The translations under genes were made by a program, and so were the position numbers. This document shows, piece after piece, positions 1 through 10,418 of a stretch of 64,000 nucleotides of DNA. Source of the stretch: Epiperipatus broadwayi (taxonomy: Eukaryota; Onychophora; Udeonychophora; Euonychophora; Peripatidae); the NCBI GenBank assembly GCA_028023455.1, contig JAQFVV010013087.1, forward strand, positions 188,001 to 252,000. Reading direction: 5' to 3'. The notes under the pieces were generated by a model. That model did no database searches. It was not told the origin of the DNA and saw nothing but the letters and a program-made list of their open reading frames with translations. Numbering within the stretch: the first letter of the stretch is position 1; the number at the start of each line of letters is the position of its first letter.

Positions 1-899
1 AGCTTAGAAATAATTATATGATTCTTTCATTAATAAACTTTGATATTTTATGTTATAGTATTAGAATTATATTTATTATTCATGGGTAATTATTTTTATT
101 GCAAGTTAGGAATAGATTTAAAAGTCTATATTTTACTGTTGTTTTATTGGATAAATTAAGTTAAGTTTTATGTAGAAGTTTATATTTGAATTGAAGATTT
201 ACCGAATATAGATGATGAATTATAAATAGTTTTGGATAATTAGTATTTATTTAAAGTTGATGATTGTTTTTCCGGAAATTTTAAATAAGTTTAGAGGATG
301 TTTTTTTTTTTGTAGATAGAAATTTATTAAGAAGGAGTAGTATAACACATAGATTAAAGTAATAATTTTACATAAAAAAGAATCATAAAATTTATCTAAT
401 ATAATACTTTATGAATTTGAAATTGATGAATAATTTAAATATTATTATTTTAACGGTATATATATGTAATGCATATTTAATAAAACATGTAGCATAAATT
501 GCGTTAAATAAAATATAAATTATAATCAGTTATTTTTATTACATTACAAAGATACATTAATTTGTACATATATGCTATTAAAGTAATGCTAATAGTAAAG
601 TGAACACATACTAGTATATGATGAAATAAGTAACAGTAATACTTAAGTGATGTAGCAATTTAATTAATAAAGTTTAATTGTTTACATATGCTACATAAAT
701 ATTATTTACATAATTTTTCTGTGTAATAATTGAGGTTCACTGATATTTATTTTAAGTCTAAGTTCTGAAAACATACTTCAATGTTATTAGTATAGCATTT
801 TAAAGAATGTATAATTACTTATTGGGAGTATGAGTTAATAACAGTGTAAACATATTGTATTATTATTTTTTATTTTATTTTTCTTTGTTTTCATAATTT
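1..899. other. AT-rich intergenic DNA, nothing recognised
   Basis: This stretch is very AT-rich with short homopolymer runs such as the T run near 300. I see no sustained reading frame, tandem array or inverted repeat. It may include an eroded left part of the R1 repeat that follows, because one short string near 380 recurs near 33985, but that match is too short to rely on. Confidence 0.5.
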
Positions 900-1890
900 G
901 AACTGTAAATATTGTAAATAAATTCTTAGTTGAAGTTAATGTAAATAAATTTGTTTAATTTGTTTTAAAAGTGTGTCGAGTTCATTATTTTGCACCACAG
1001 CATTTGACAGCAGATAATTTGAATAAACATAATATTTGCACAATATGAATTATTATTATTATTTAGAAATAAACACAATATTTTCTTGATATCATTTTAT
1101 AAGAATTGATTGATATTAACATATAATATTACAATGGTCATAGAGTAATTATAAGGCATAATATAAGAATACAATATTATTTATTGCCACGGATTATTAA
1201 GTTGCAAGATTTTAATCTATTCCGAAATTAAGATACTATATGAAAATAAAAGATATACATATGATTATTTATTTATTGAATACTTAATAATATAACAGAA
1301 ATAGATAGGATTAAGTTATACCTTAAGACTAGTAGTGAGTATTATTATTATTAGAATAAGTTAGGTGTATTTAGGTTTGATATAAAATCCCTTATCATAC
1401 TTATTTACATGAATTATCATTACTTTAAGATAATTAGAAGAACCTGAGATTATTTAATTATATTTTAAAAATTAAAAGTTAAGATTTATTTATTTTATTA
1501 TTATTAAAGATAATTTATTTTATTTAAAAGCCATAAGAATGCTGTAGATGTAGTAATAGGATAGTAAGGAGGTAATAGTATTCTTATGCCATTGAGACAG
1601 TGTCTTGGAAGATATTGACTCAATGTAAATCTACTTATTGCTTTGTAACTTTACTTCATAGTCTCATGATTTTAATGAATACTTATTTAATTAGTACATA
1701 CTATAGAAATATATTGATTTTGATAATTAATAATAAATTTAATTAGAATATGATAATATAAAAGTAATTAAAAATAGATATGCGAATTTTAATTAAGCAT
1801 TATAATTTAAATTGAGCTAGTCGTATTTCAAATTATATTATACATCGAGAAGTAAGGGTACAATATATATATATTCGCACAGATGCAAAA
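900..1890 (+). repeat. Dispersed repeat R1, copy 1
   Basis: This segment aligns collinearly, same strand, with about 34655-35575. Shared blocks in the same order include TAAAATCCCTT (1382 and 35086), GAACCTGAGATTATTT (about 1440 and 35143), TTCTTATGCCATTGAG (about 1580 and 35293), CTCAATGTAA (about 1620 and 35330) and TCTCATGA (about 1662 and 35373). Divergence between blocks is high, with many indels, so the copies are old. No terminal inverted repeat, coding domain or target duplication is visible, and I cannot assign a class. It could be a solo LTR, a worn non-autonomous element or an old segmental duplication. The ends are approximate. Confidence 0.6.
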
Positions 1891-3024
1891 CTTTAAAAAT
1901 ATTTTTTTTTTAATAAATGAAAGTATTCAGAAAGTACTTTGTTATAAAAAAGTACAAGATTTTATAAAAAAAGATTTATATATTTTGTAAATGGAAATGA
2001 TTGTTTATGAATTATCGAAAACCAAACTAGTCCTTAGGGCTCTTATATACTGTAATTAAAAAGTCAGAGGATAAGATAGATAAGAGAAAATAAAGAATTA
2101 ACTTGTCCAGTACAGAAGCAGCAAATAAAGGCCCGGACCATAATGAAAAAAATGGAATAGTGATGTTTTTGTTCATGGAATCCATAGGAGGATTATAAAA
2201 GGAAAATGATTCAAATTAAGACGTTTTTCCTGACAGTTTCCAGCTTGATTTTGTGAGAAGGGTGATGGGATGCACATATCATTCTCTCTCACTTATTTTA
2301 AAAATGAAATGACTGTGATACCAGAATGGAACCAGTTAAGGTTACCTTAAGAATATCAGACCGGTCTTCCAATGGAGACATCATGGGGATTAAAAACAGG
2401 AACCTGGACTCTTCTACCATGAGCTATGAACTTTACAATTTAAAAATAATTAAGAACTTTCGTTCAAACTTTTAAGATTCAGCTAACCTAATTTAAAAAA
2501 AAAGAACTCTTATCTGATTCTCAAATTGACAATTAATATTTAAATTATATATATCTGACTTATGTTTCAAATTAATTATATAAATGTTTAATTTTTACAT
2601 ATTTGCTTGCTAAAAGAAAAAAAAATCATTTTCATTTTATGATTTTTTATTTGTATTAATATTTATCATTTAAATTATTAAATGCATTAAATTTCAATTG
2701 GGCATAGACACTTGCATGGATTCGTTCTCGTTTAATTATGTTTTTGTTTTCATATATGCTTAAAATATATAGACATTCAGTAAATAATGATATCTTATGG
2801 TGAATATCTAAAATGTATTTATTTGGATGTCTTTTTAGTTATTGGTGTTAATGCGGCATCTTATGATGAATGACATTGGATTTCTTGTGAATTCTCTCAT
2901 GCAATTACATCAATGACTTTATATTTTGATCATTTATGTTTATTTTGAAATGTTTTTGAGTGTGTAATCTGTGTAGTCGATCTATGCTCAACATTAAAAA
3001 ACAAACTTCTATAAATCCATCTGT
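1891..3024. other. AT-rich intergenic DNA
   Basis: No gene is visible. A slightly less AT-rich patch at about 2020-2440 shows no open frame longer than a few dozen codons and no repeat partner I could find in the window. Confidence 0.5.
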
Positions 3025-3555
3025 GCAAATTTAAATAAATGTTAAATTTAAGTCAGGTGTGAATGGCTATATAGATTTGTAAAGTTATATTAAGGGAGGG
3101 TAATCTTAGGTTATTCATTTCATAGCTGAATTAGGTCAATGGATTGGATATATTGGTGTAATTAGATGTAGTACGAGGTTCACTATGGGCATAATCACTG
3201 TATACGTTGCACAAAACCTTTTTGCCTATGGATGGGATTGTAAGTCAGCAAAAAGGACCGTGGTCCTTCCTATGGGGTTTTTATTTTATTGTTCTTCTTG
3301 CCATACAGATGTAACATTCCTGTATTGGACAAGAGTCAATGTCTTCTGTTACTATACTGTTCAGATGTCCATTCCTGACAGTATAGTATGTTGTGCTGTT
3401 GTATTTTCATGCTACATTGAATACATCAATGTATCAGATGGATTGACGCCAGTTTGACTGCGAACTTTTGGCCTAAGGTTAAATAAGGTATATAATATTT
3501 TCTTTTCAAATGCAAATCTATGTAGTTTATTCATACACGACAATCTTAAAATAAA
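3025..3555 (+). repeat. Dispersed repeat R2, copy 1
   Basis: This block aligns with the reverse complement of about 23268-23775. Shared strings include GTTAAA(T/C)TTAAGTC at the left end, TTTGCCTATGGA in the middle, and ACATTGAATACATC then TCAGATG near the right end. A 90-codon open frame at 3185-3457 lies inside. Its translated middle and end (FLFYCSS, then CYIEYI and SDGLTPV) resemble the frame in the other copy, but nucleotide similarity alone explains this and I recognise no protein family. GC and CpG are higher than in the flanks. It may be an LTR or another non-autonomous element; I see no terminal repeats. Confidence 0.65.
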
Positions 3556-3713
3556 TATAAATTTCATCTGTGTAGATGATTTAAAAGTTTAAAATAATAA
3601 TTTAAATTAAAAGTTATATTAAAATCTAAAATAATGTTATTCCTCAAAATTTAAAATGATTCAAAATTTATATGTGAGTAAATAAATGTTTGGATATTAA
3701 TTACTGGCAGTGG

Positions 3714-3815
<102 letters not shown>

Positions 3816-3939
3816 AGATACAAATTAATCAAGTTATTTATTATCTCTGCATCTCCATCAGCTAGTGACATTGGGCTAACGGTCTAAATATAAAATACAA
3901 TGGGATCAATAACTTATGTATCTGCCTACTATATAAATT

Positions 3940-4012
3940 TTTCTAGGTTCAAATGCCTAGATGGCGCTCTTGTAGTGCAGATTGCGGTTAGATTCGATCT
4001 TCACTTTCTTTT
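3940..4012 (+). other. Possible tRNA-derived SINE head (B-box-like)
   Basis: AGGTTCAAATGCC resembles the RNA polymerase III B box, and GGTTAGATTCGATC follows about 45 bases later. The context TAGATGGCGCTCTTGTAGTG has a tRNA-like feel, but no full cloverleaf can be drawn. A short (AT) run follows at 4020-4035. This is only a candidate. Confidence 0.2.
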
Positions 4013-4259
4013 GGATCATTATATATATATATATAATAGTGTATGGTCATCATATAAGTGTTAATTGCTTATTTAATTGAGGACATGTATATTATTAGTC
4101 TATAAGTTTTAGTAATAAGTCTATTTAAAATATTTACAATAAAATACTTGTTTGTTAGTTATTGTCAGTCAATTCTTTAATTATAACACTAAAACAACTT
4201 AGCCAAGAAGTTATACAAGCAGTTTATTGAATTATATTTCAGTTGAGTATGTTGGAATA

Positions 4260-4430
4260 CTTATGTGCTGAATTAGTTAGCCATCATTCAGGGCATGTTA
4301 ACTACTTCTTGTAGATAGGTGTCACCTGAAGTTAAATTCAAAACAAATAAAGTGCTTTGCAATGACAATGGTTGAATTTAGTGGTTGAGATGATCTGTGG
4401 CTTGGAAAACTGTTTGCTTTGGCCTGGATA
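4260..4430 (+). repeat. R3 element, LTR 3'-end remnant
   Basis: AAACAAATAAAG at about 4341, followed by a TTGAATTTAGTGGTTGAG-like string and GATGATCTG, aligns with the reverse complement of the 62226-62340 end of the direct repeat described below. The shared AATAAA fits a polyadenylation signal near the R/U5 boundary of an LTR. The remnant lies about 650 bp upstream of the gag-like region, matching the order in the second copy read on the minus strand. The 5' part of the LTR is not recognisable. Divergence is high, so this is a moderate-confidence call. Confidence 0.45.
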
Positions 4431-5049
4431 TAGGTAGCTTCTGGTTATTATGCTTCTCTCCCTAAGGGACCTGAGTAGTGCAATACTTAAATTTCAGCTC
4501 AATAGAGATTGAATTTATAATAAATAATTCTATAATAGTGTTACGATTCTATAAAGAAATCAACATTTTTAAAAAAAAATTGCTTATAACATTTTTTTTT
4601 TTAATGAGAAAAAAATTATTCTATATTTTGTTTTTTGTTTTTTATTCCATCATCTCCCACCCAGTTCATTTGGTTTTCCCATCATGAAAGCAGAATAGTC
4701 ACATATGATAGTAATTAATCATATATCAAATACTATTAGAGAATAAAAAATTAAAGAAATGCTAACTTGCATAATTGTAAGTAAGATATTGATATAATTT
4801 AAATCAAAGAATTGGCTTAAACAATATTTTGACTGAAAATAGAGAAATAGGGACAGATAGATATTTTAGGCAGATTTAGGGCATTGAGAACAAGTAGCAA
4901 AAAAGGTCAAGGGGTTGCAGTCAGTTTATGTTTCATTTGAAGAGAATAAATAAACAGTAATAATATTTCATGATTTGTTGAATGCAAAGAGACAATAGAT
5001 GTTGTGTTTAATTTTATTTATGGTTTAAAAAAAGTAAAACATAACAATA
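4431..5049. other. Leader-like spacer between LTR remnant and gag-like region
   Basis: No gene recognised. An open frame of 69 codons at 4478-4687 is rich in Ile, Phe and Leu and is probably spurious. Confidence 0.35.
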
Positions 5050-5960
5050 GATAAAAAATGGAGCTGGTAGAAATCGTGATATTTTAAAAAAAAATACCAA
5101 AATAGTAGAGAAAGAGAAAGAATATATATCTGAGACATGGATAATGATGGAAACAATACTGAGAACAATGAAAGAAATGCATCAGGAATTCAATCAATGT
5201 AAGCAAGAGCTCAAAGAAGAATTGAAGAAAGAAATTAATGAACTCAGAGTAAAATGAGAGAAAAGATACAGGAAATAATTGGGAATGTAGAGAGAAATCC
5301 TATAGCTATACAAGCAGTAGAGATCGATTTGACTAAATAAGTCAGGAAATAGAAAAGTAGGTTGAGATGATAGAAGACAGGAAAATTGCATCAAAACCAA
5401 ATAGTGGTAAAACAGATAAGTTGAACAGAAACATAGAAATACATAGAGTTTGGTTACAGATAGAAAGTGGGGTAGGAAAAAATAGAGAAAGTAGGTCAAG
5501 ATATAAAAAAATGTTATAAAAGAAATATGGAAAATAATATAGAAGATTTCCTATCAGGGCAGTATAATTTCAAGCCAGAAATAGAAGTCATTTACAGATT
5601 GATATTATGTTAAGCAGTTGAAAACAACATAGATTAATTCTTTTCTCTGTATTGTACTATTAAGGCTGTTAACAACCAAGTAGGACTATTTGAAGAACAG
5701 TGGAATTTTGTTAAGCTTAACGGATTTCTGCTTTAAGAGGTAGAAAAAGAAAGAGAATGGAAAGAGACAGGGCAACAAATTTTAAGTGAGGGATAGACAA
5801 AAGAGGAAAGTAATAATGTATTAAAAAGTTTGTAGGTAGAAAGAATGAACTGCCTTACTGAGTTTCAGGGTCACAAAATGGATGGAATGTTAATGTAAAA
5901 AACGCAACAGATTTGTAAGTGGACTATGAGTTAAAAACAGAAAATTATTTTGATATAGAA
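5050..5960 (+). pseudogene. R3 gag-like coiled-coil region, decayed
   Basis: On the plus strand, frames broken by several stops read as a charged, heptad-like protein rich in Glu, Lys and Gln. A recognisable stretch near 5175-5250 includes QELKEEL then EINEL. The same blocks occur in the same order on the minus strand at 61700-60965: ATCTGAGACA, CAAGAGCTCAAAGAAGAA, GAAATTAATGA, AACTCAGAGT, and at 5738-5810 a block matching the RIECERDRAINYKQGIDKRG region of the other copy, here with an apparent one-base deletion. A coiled-coil protein just inside an LTR suggests a Gag- or ORF1-like product. I see no zinc knuckle, protease or polymerase. Both copies carry stops, so neither is functional. Confidence 0.55.
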
Positions 5961-6371
5961 GATAAACCTGAATATGTAAATTCTGTATTTACAGGTGAAA
6001 TAATAAATTTAAAAAAAAGTATTTTTGGAAAAAAAAAATAATAATAATAATCACAGAATAAAATATTTTTTTTGCTTCCGCATGTTAAGAAGAAGAAAAA
6101 ACTTCATAAATAAATGGTTCACATAAATGATTTCAAGTAATGTTAGTATAAATAAGTAAGTGAATAACGTAACAAAATATAATAAAAACAAATTATATAA
6201 AAAAATCTGTAGAAAAGTAATAAAATATGTAGTATAATAAAATAAAATACTTTTTGAGTACATGCAAGTTAATAAAAAATGTTAATAAATGGTTTTAAAT
6301 ATTATTTATAAGGGTTAATATAAATAAATAATACAAATGGAATATCAATCTAAGTTTAAGTTAGGAGTGTA
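5961..6371. other. R3 interior, no domain recognised
   Basis: AT-rich sequence between the gag-like remnant and the inserted inverted-repeat elements. A 70-codon minus-strand frame at 6051-6263 is Phe/Tyr/Leu-rich and has no recognisable features. Confidence 0.35.
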
Positions 6372-8299
6372 CATCTGGGTCTCATTTTATGTAGATTATT
6401 TTAATACAATTTTGAAGTTATGTGATTCATGTTTCTTCTTAATATCTTTCATATTTCACTATATTTATTAGATATCAAGAAATTTAAATTATTAATAACT
6501 TATTTTGAATTAAAATACTTTTTTCCAAAAATATAACAATATATTAGCAGCTAATGTGAATATGGCCTGAAGCTGTATTTAGAATCTTAGCTTCTATGTA
6601 AATAACCTATTTATACTAATGAGTAAATAATAGTAGATTTATACTTACATATAAAAATATTGCAATAAATATTAAAAAAAAATTAAACTTTTAAAATGTG
6701 TTTTGTTATATATATATATATATATACCTGGGTCTCGTTTTACGTGATAGATAAGTTCCTCAGAAAACATGCGCAAATGAAATTGTGCAAAAATAGACAT
6801 AACTTACATTGAAAAAGGGGGGATGTGGTCTGTGATTTTTCAAAATTCCCTTAAAATTACTTTAAAATCCGTGCAAAAAAATATATGGAAATAAAATATG
6901 ACTAATAAAAAATGTCAAATTTGAAAAAAAAAAATGATACAAGACAAATTTTTTTTAACTATGATATTTAATTTTATTCAAAACAGTATATTTTTATGCA
7001 TAATTTATAGTAATTTCCATTTTTTTATACACATTTTAATTATTATTGCTATTTGCCATTAAACAGGTTTGTTTGCAAACTGGTAAAAAAACAGATTCTT
7101 CACAAGAGAAAATACAAGTAGTGCCAACTTCACACTCATGTTGTGTTAATGGTTTTCTGGTGACAACATAATTAGTAATTAATCTAACAACTAAAAATTA
7201 AATTCATATTTTTGTCTTTAATTTTCAATTTTAATTTTGCCCACTGCTATTACTCACCTTTTAAAAATAAACTTGTGGACACTAAATGATTAATAATTGA
7301 TTACATTCTTTTTTAAAAAGCAATAACAGAATGTGATTTAAAATGCAAAATTAGCACACACATTGTTTGAACAATTAACATTATAATCTTGGAAAATTTA
7401 GTGTGTCTATACATAAAATGTGGAAATCATGATTTTAATTTCATTATTGCATAAAATCTTACTATTATAAAGCTCTGAAAAGATTGAAATTACTAAGATG
7501 AAAGTCGAATTCCAATAATGTACCATTACTTTCAATATAATGTAAGGCTTGAAATTTATTATTTAAAGTAATAACTCATTATCGGAGTTCGACTTCCGGT
7601 GAAACACAAATCGCGTAACTTCAAAATTGTGTTAAATAAGTACACACAAAAAGAGACCCAGGTGTATAACAAAAATAAATAATCTTTTAGATTTTTAAAA
7701 TAAAAAATGAAGATTTTATACACTGAAAATAATCTTTTTAACGATAATGTATAATCTTTTTGGTTTCATTGTGAAATCATTTTTTAAATATAGAAACAGA
7801 AAACCATTCAAACAGCCCAAGACTGAAAGTGGTGGTAGTTGTACATCATATCACAAATAACAATAAAGTGGCTAACAGGTTTCCTCAGGGCAAAATTGCT
7901 GAGTGATTCTTGATTTTGTTTAAGGAGAAACCACAATACATCATATCACATCAAATCTGATTTCTTACCAGTTTACGAATGAATGCTACTGGTAATGATT
8001 AAAATCTGTATGAAAATATAAAATTATAAACTGTAGTTAATAAAAAAGTAAAAAAAAAGTTTGTCATGTATTATTTTTTTTCAAATATTTAAAATTTTTA
8101 TTAGTCATATTTTGTTTGCTTACTTTTTTAATCGAATGTTAAAGTATTTTTTTCCTTGTTGCTTTACTTTTATGACACTTCCAAAAATTACAGAACCTAT
8201 CCCCCATTTATCAAGGTAAGTTAAGTCTATTTTTGTGTGATTTTTTTAATGCAGGTTTTGCTGTGGAACCTATCTACCACATAAAACGAGACCCAGATG
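6372..8299 (-). mobile_element. TA-flanked inverted-repeat element (outer), Tc1/mariner-pogo-like MITE
   Basis: The left end CATCTGGGTCTCATTTTA and right end ACGAGACCCAGATG are inverted copies, each flanked by TA, the target duplication typical of the Tc1/mariner/pogo superfamily. The right end read on the minus strand (TTTTATGTGGTAGATAGGTTC and onward) matches the left end of the copy at 39008, so this element points to the minus strand. Its length without the nested copy is about 990 bp, close to the 940 and 1078 bp of the others. No transposase frame is present, so it is non-autonomous. It sits inside R3, so it is younger than R3. The TIR sequence style recalls Tigger/pogo elements, which is inference. 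Confidence 0.75.
6725..7664 (+). mobile_element. TA-flanked inverted-repeat element (inner, nested)
   Basis: The left end CCTGGGTCTCGTTTTACGTG and right end AAAAAGAGACCCAGGTG are inverted, with TA next to each. The body aligns along its length with 39008-40085, for example GTGGTCTGTGATTTTT, GGTTTTCTGGTG and AAGAGACCCAGGTGTATA. A subterminal hairpin at about 7500-7600 pairs AAGTCGAA with TTCGACTT, and the same feature occurs in the 39-kb copy. The element is inverted relative to, and lies wholly within, the 6372-8299 copy, so it inserted later. The first two bases of the left TIR (CA) seem to be lost beside an (AT) run. There is no coding capacity. Confidence 0.8.
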
Positions 8300-8302
8300 T
8301 AA

Positions 8303-8960
8303 AAATGAATTTTATTTAATTGAAAGGAGGATATGAGACAAGGAATTGAGCTTTCAGGAAGAAGTAAAAATGCAATATGTAGGCTGGATGACAATAGTAC
8401 CTGTAATGAATTATCAGGGAAAAATATTATACAGTTGCATATTGTCAGAATATTCTGAGATGATCCATTATTCTTATATTAAATATGCATACTGGGAACA
8501 AACAGAATAAGCTGAGAATCACTTCTTTTAGGAGGAGCCCCCATTCTCTTTAAATATGCACACTGGGAACAACCGGAGTAGTTTGTGGATCATGTTTTTG
8601 GAAAACTGTCCCCATATTTCATACATTATTTACAAAGTGTAAGCTCAATTGGTCAGGCAAGGATTCTTGCTGTTTGTAGCAATATTTACTTTTCCCCATC
8701 ATTCAGTAGGAAAAACAGCCATAGGAAGCTTCATTTCACATCAGTGATAGTCAGTGTATTCCAGAAAACTATTTGTCTGCCTCTTCTTAAAATCCCTGTC
8801 TCACCACAAATGAGTGTTGTTCTCATGGTTGTCATTCAGTACAATATCATTGTAAGAAATTCTGTCAGCCTAGATAAAAAAAAACATAATCAAAAAAAGA
8901 TTGCACTCAGCATGTATAGTCCAAGATGCAAAGGAAAAAAACTAGAAAAATAACAGTTAA
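8303..8960 (+). pseudogene. R3 downstream region, decayed
   Basis: This region holds a 122-codon open frame (8585-8953) in R3 sequence that also occurs on the minus strand at about 60020-59650. Shared blocks in order are ATTC(C)TCTTT, TGCACACTGGGAACAACC against TGCACTGGCAACAACC, a segment centred on KIPVSPQ against KIPVSQK, and the closing ATCATTG. The string AAATATGCA(T/C)ACTGGGAACAA occurs twice (about 8482 and 8555), so part of the region is locally duplicated. No protein family is recognised. The frame may be an accidental opening in decayed retroelement sequence. Confidence 0.5.
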
Positions 8961-10338
8961 TATAAATAGTTCAAATTTAATAAGTAAGTTATCAGTGATA
9001 AAATGGTCAGACTAACACATCATATTGCTGTCTGGTGAGGGGTAAAATGTACTGCTAGGTAAGCACTAAATGTTGTAATAATTTGGTCTAAAATTATGAA
9101 AATAAAAATCCTCATATATAACACAAATGTTTTAATATTAATTAAAGAATAATAAAATCACTGCAGTTTATTTTATCAAGAAATTATTAAAGTAAAGAAA
9201 AAAAAAACATTGTTTAAAAGAAATAATTATAAAACTTTAAAAAAGAGAAATATAATTAAGATACTGTAAAGAGTAATTAGAGGAGTGAGAATATTAACTT
9301 AGCAAAAATTAAACATTCAATTAAGTTAATAAAAGTGGTATTTGGAAAGTTAAAGAGTTGCATCAAAATAAAATGCAGTTATCCCAGGGGTAATGTAACT
9401 GAGAAAAAAATAAAACTATTAAAGAAAAAAAAGGAAACATCAAAACTAATAAATCATTTTCATTTATTTTAAGATTAAGTGAGGTGAGAATAAAGATTGT
9501 TTTAAACATAAAGAAATATTGAAATGTGTCCATGTTAAAAATAAAATATGAAAGTTAAACATTGATAAAAAAATTTTAAAACTCAAAGATTGCTTAATAG
9601 ATAATCTGTATAGAAATGGGATTAGCAATGGCTACTAATTAACTAATTAAAATCCATAAACTATAGGATTAATTAAAATGAATTTTATCCAACATTTCAT
9701 CAACAAAAGCAGTGGATGGATTTTGAACAATGAAAATAACTAGCAGAATTAAAATGTATTAAAAGATAACAGCACATAAATAGGGTCAAAATTTCATCAT
9801 TCAGTCATTCACATATCTAGATTCAATCACCTATTAGACTATATTTCAATGAATACAATATCATGCTAAGTTGAAGGCAGAGCATGTGACTGAGCTCCAT
9901 CCTTCATCAACAGTCTGTCTAATAGAATCCATGCCCATCTAATAAATTGAAACACCTAAGAATCTCAGTCTGAAATAGTATTAGTCTGGAACCTCAATCA
10001 TCAGCATGACATCAGAATCATCAAATCAAACTGGTTGGTAAAACACACAAGCAGCACCAAAACACAAGAAGCCACAACATTTAAAATTCTATAGGTAATA
10101 ACATTTTATAAATCACATTCCTGATTTTTCTATATTAATCTATGTGTAGCCATTGCATTCTTTAACCATTTCCAGAGTCAGTATAGTAAATGAATTCTAT
10201 AGCCTGCAGATAATGAACTATATTATGTGTGGGTTCACACATTTCATAATGTAACAATTAAATAGTTACAGAGCCTTCAGGTAATGAATTGATTAATTTA
10301 AAATCCGAGTTTGTGGGAGTTCCATATACATATGTGTG

Positions 10339-10341
<3 letters not shown>
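8961..10341. other. Intergenic, nothing recognised
   Basis: AT-rich DNA. A less AT-rich patch at about 9840-10080 has no open frame or repeat partner that I could identify. Confidence 0.5.

Positions 10342-10416
<75 letters not shown>
10342..10416. repeat. (AT)n microsatellite
   Basis: Pure TA run of about 75 bp. Open frames that cross it are artefacts. Confidence 0.97.

Positions 10417-10418
<2 letters not shown>

Noticed and set aside
7865-7900. CTGAGGAAACC on the minus strand near 7880 considered as a hammerhead core
   Set aside because: GAAAC directly overlaps the CUGAGGA block, leaving no room for stem II, and no UC with stem I partner is present.
8212-8225. Splice-donor-like AAGGTAAGT
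   Set aside because: It lies in the terminal inverted repeat of the outer MITE and has no open frame before it.
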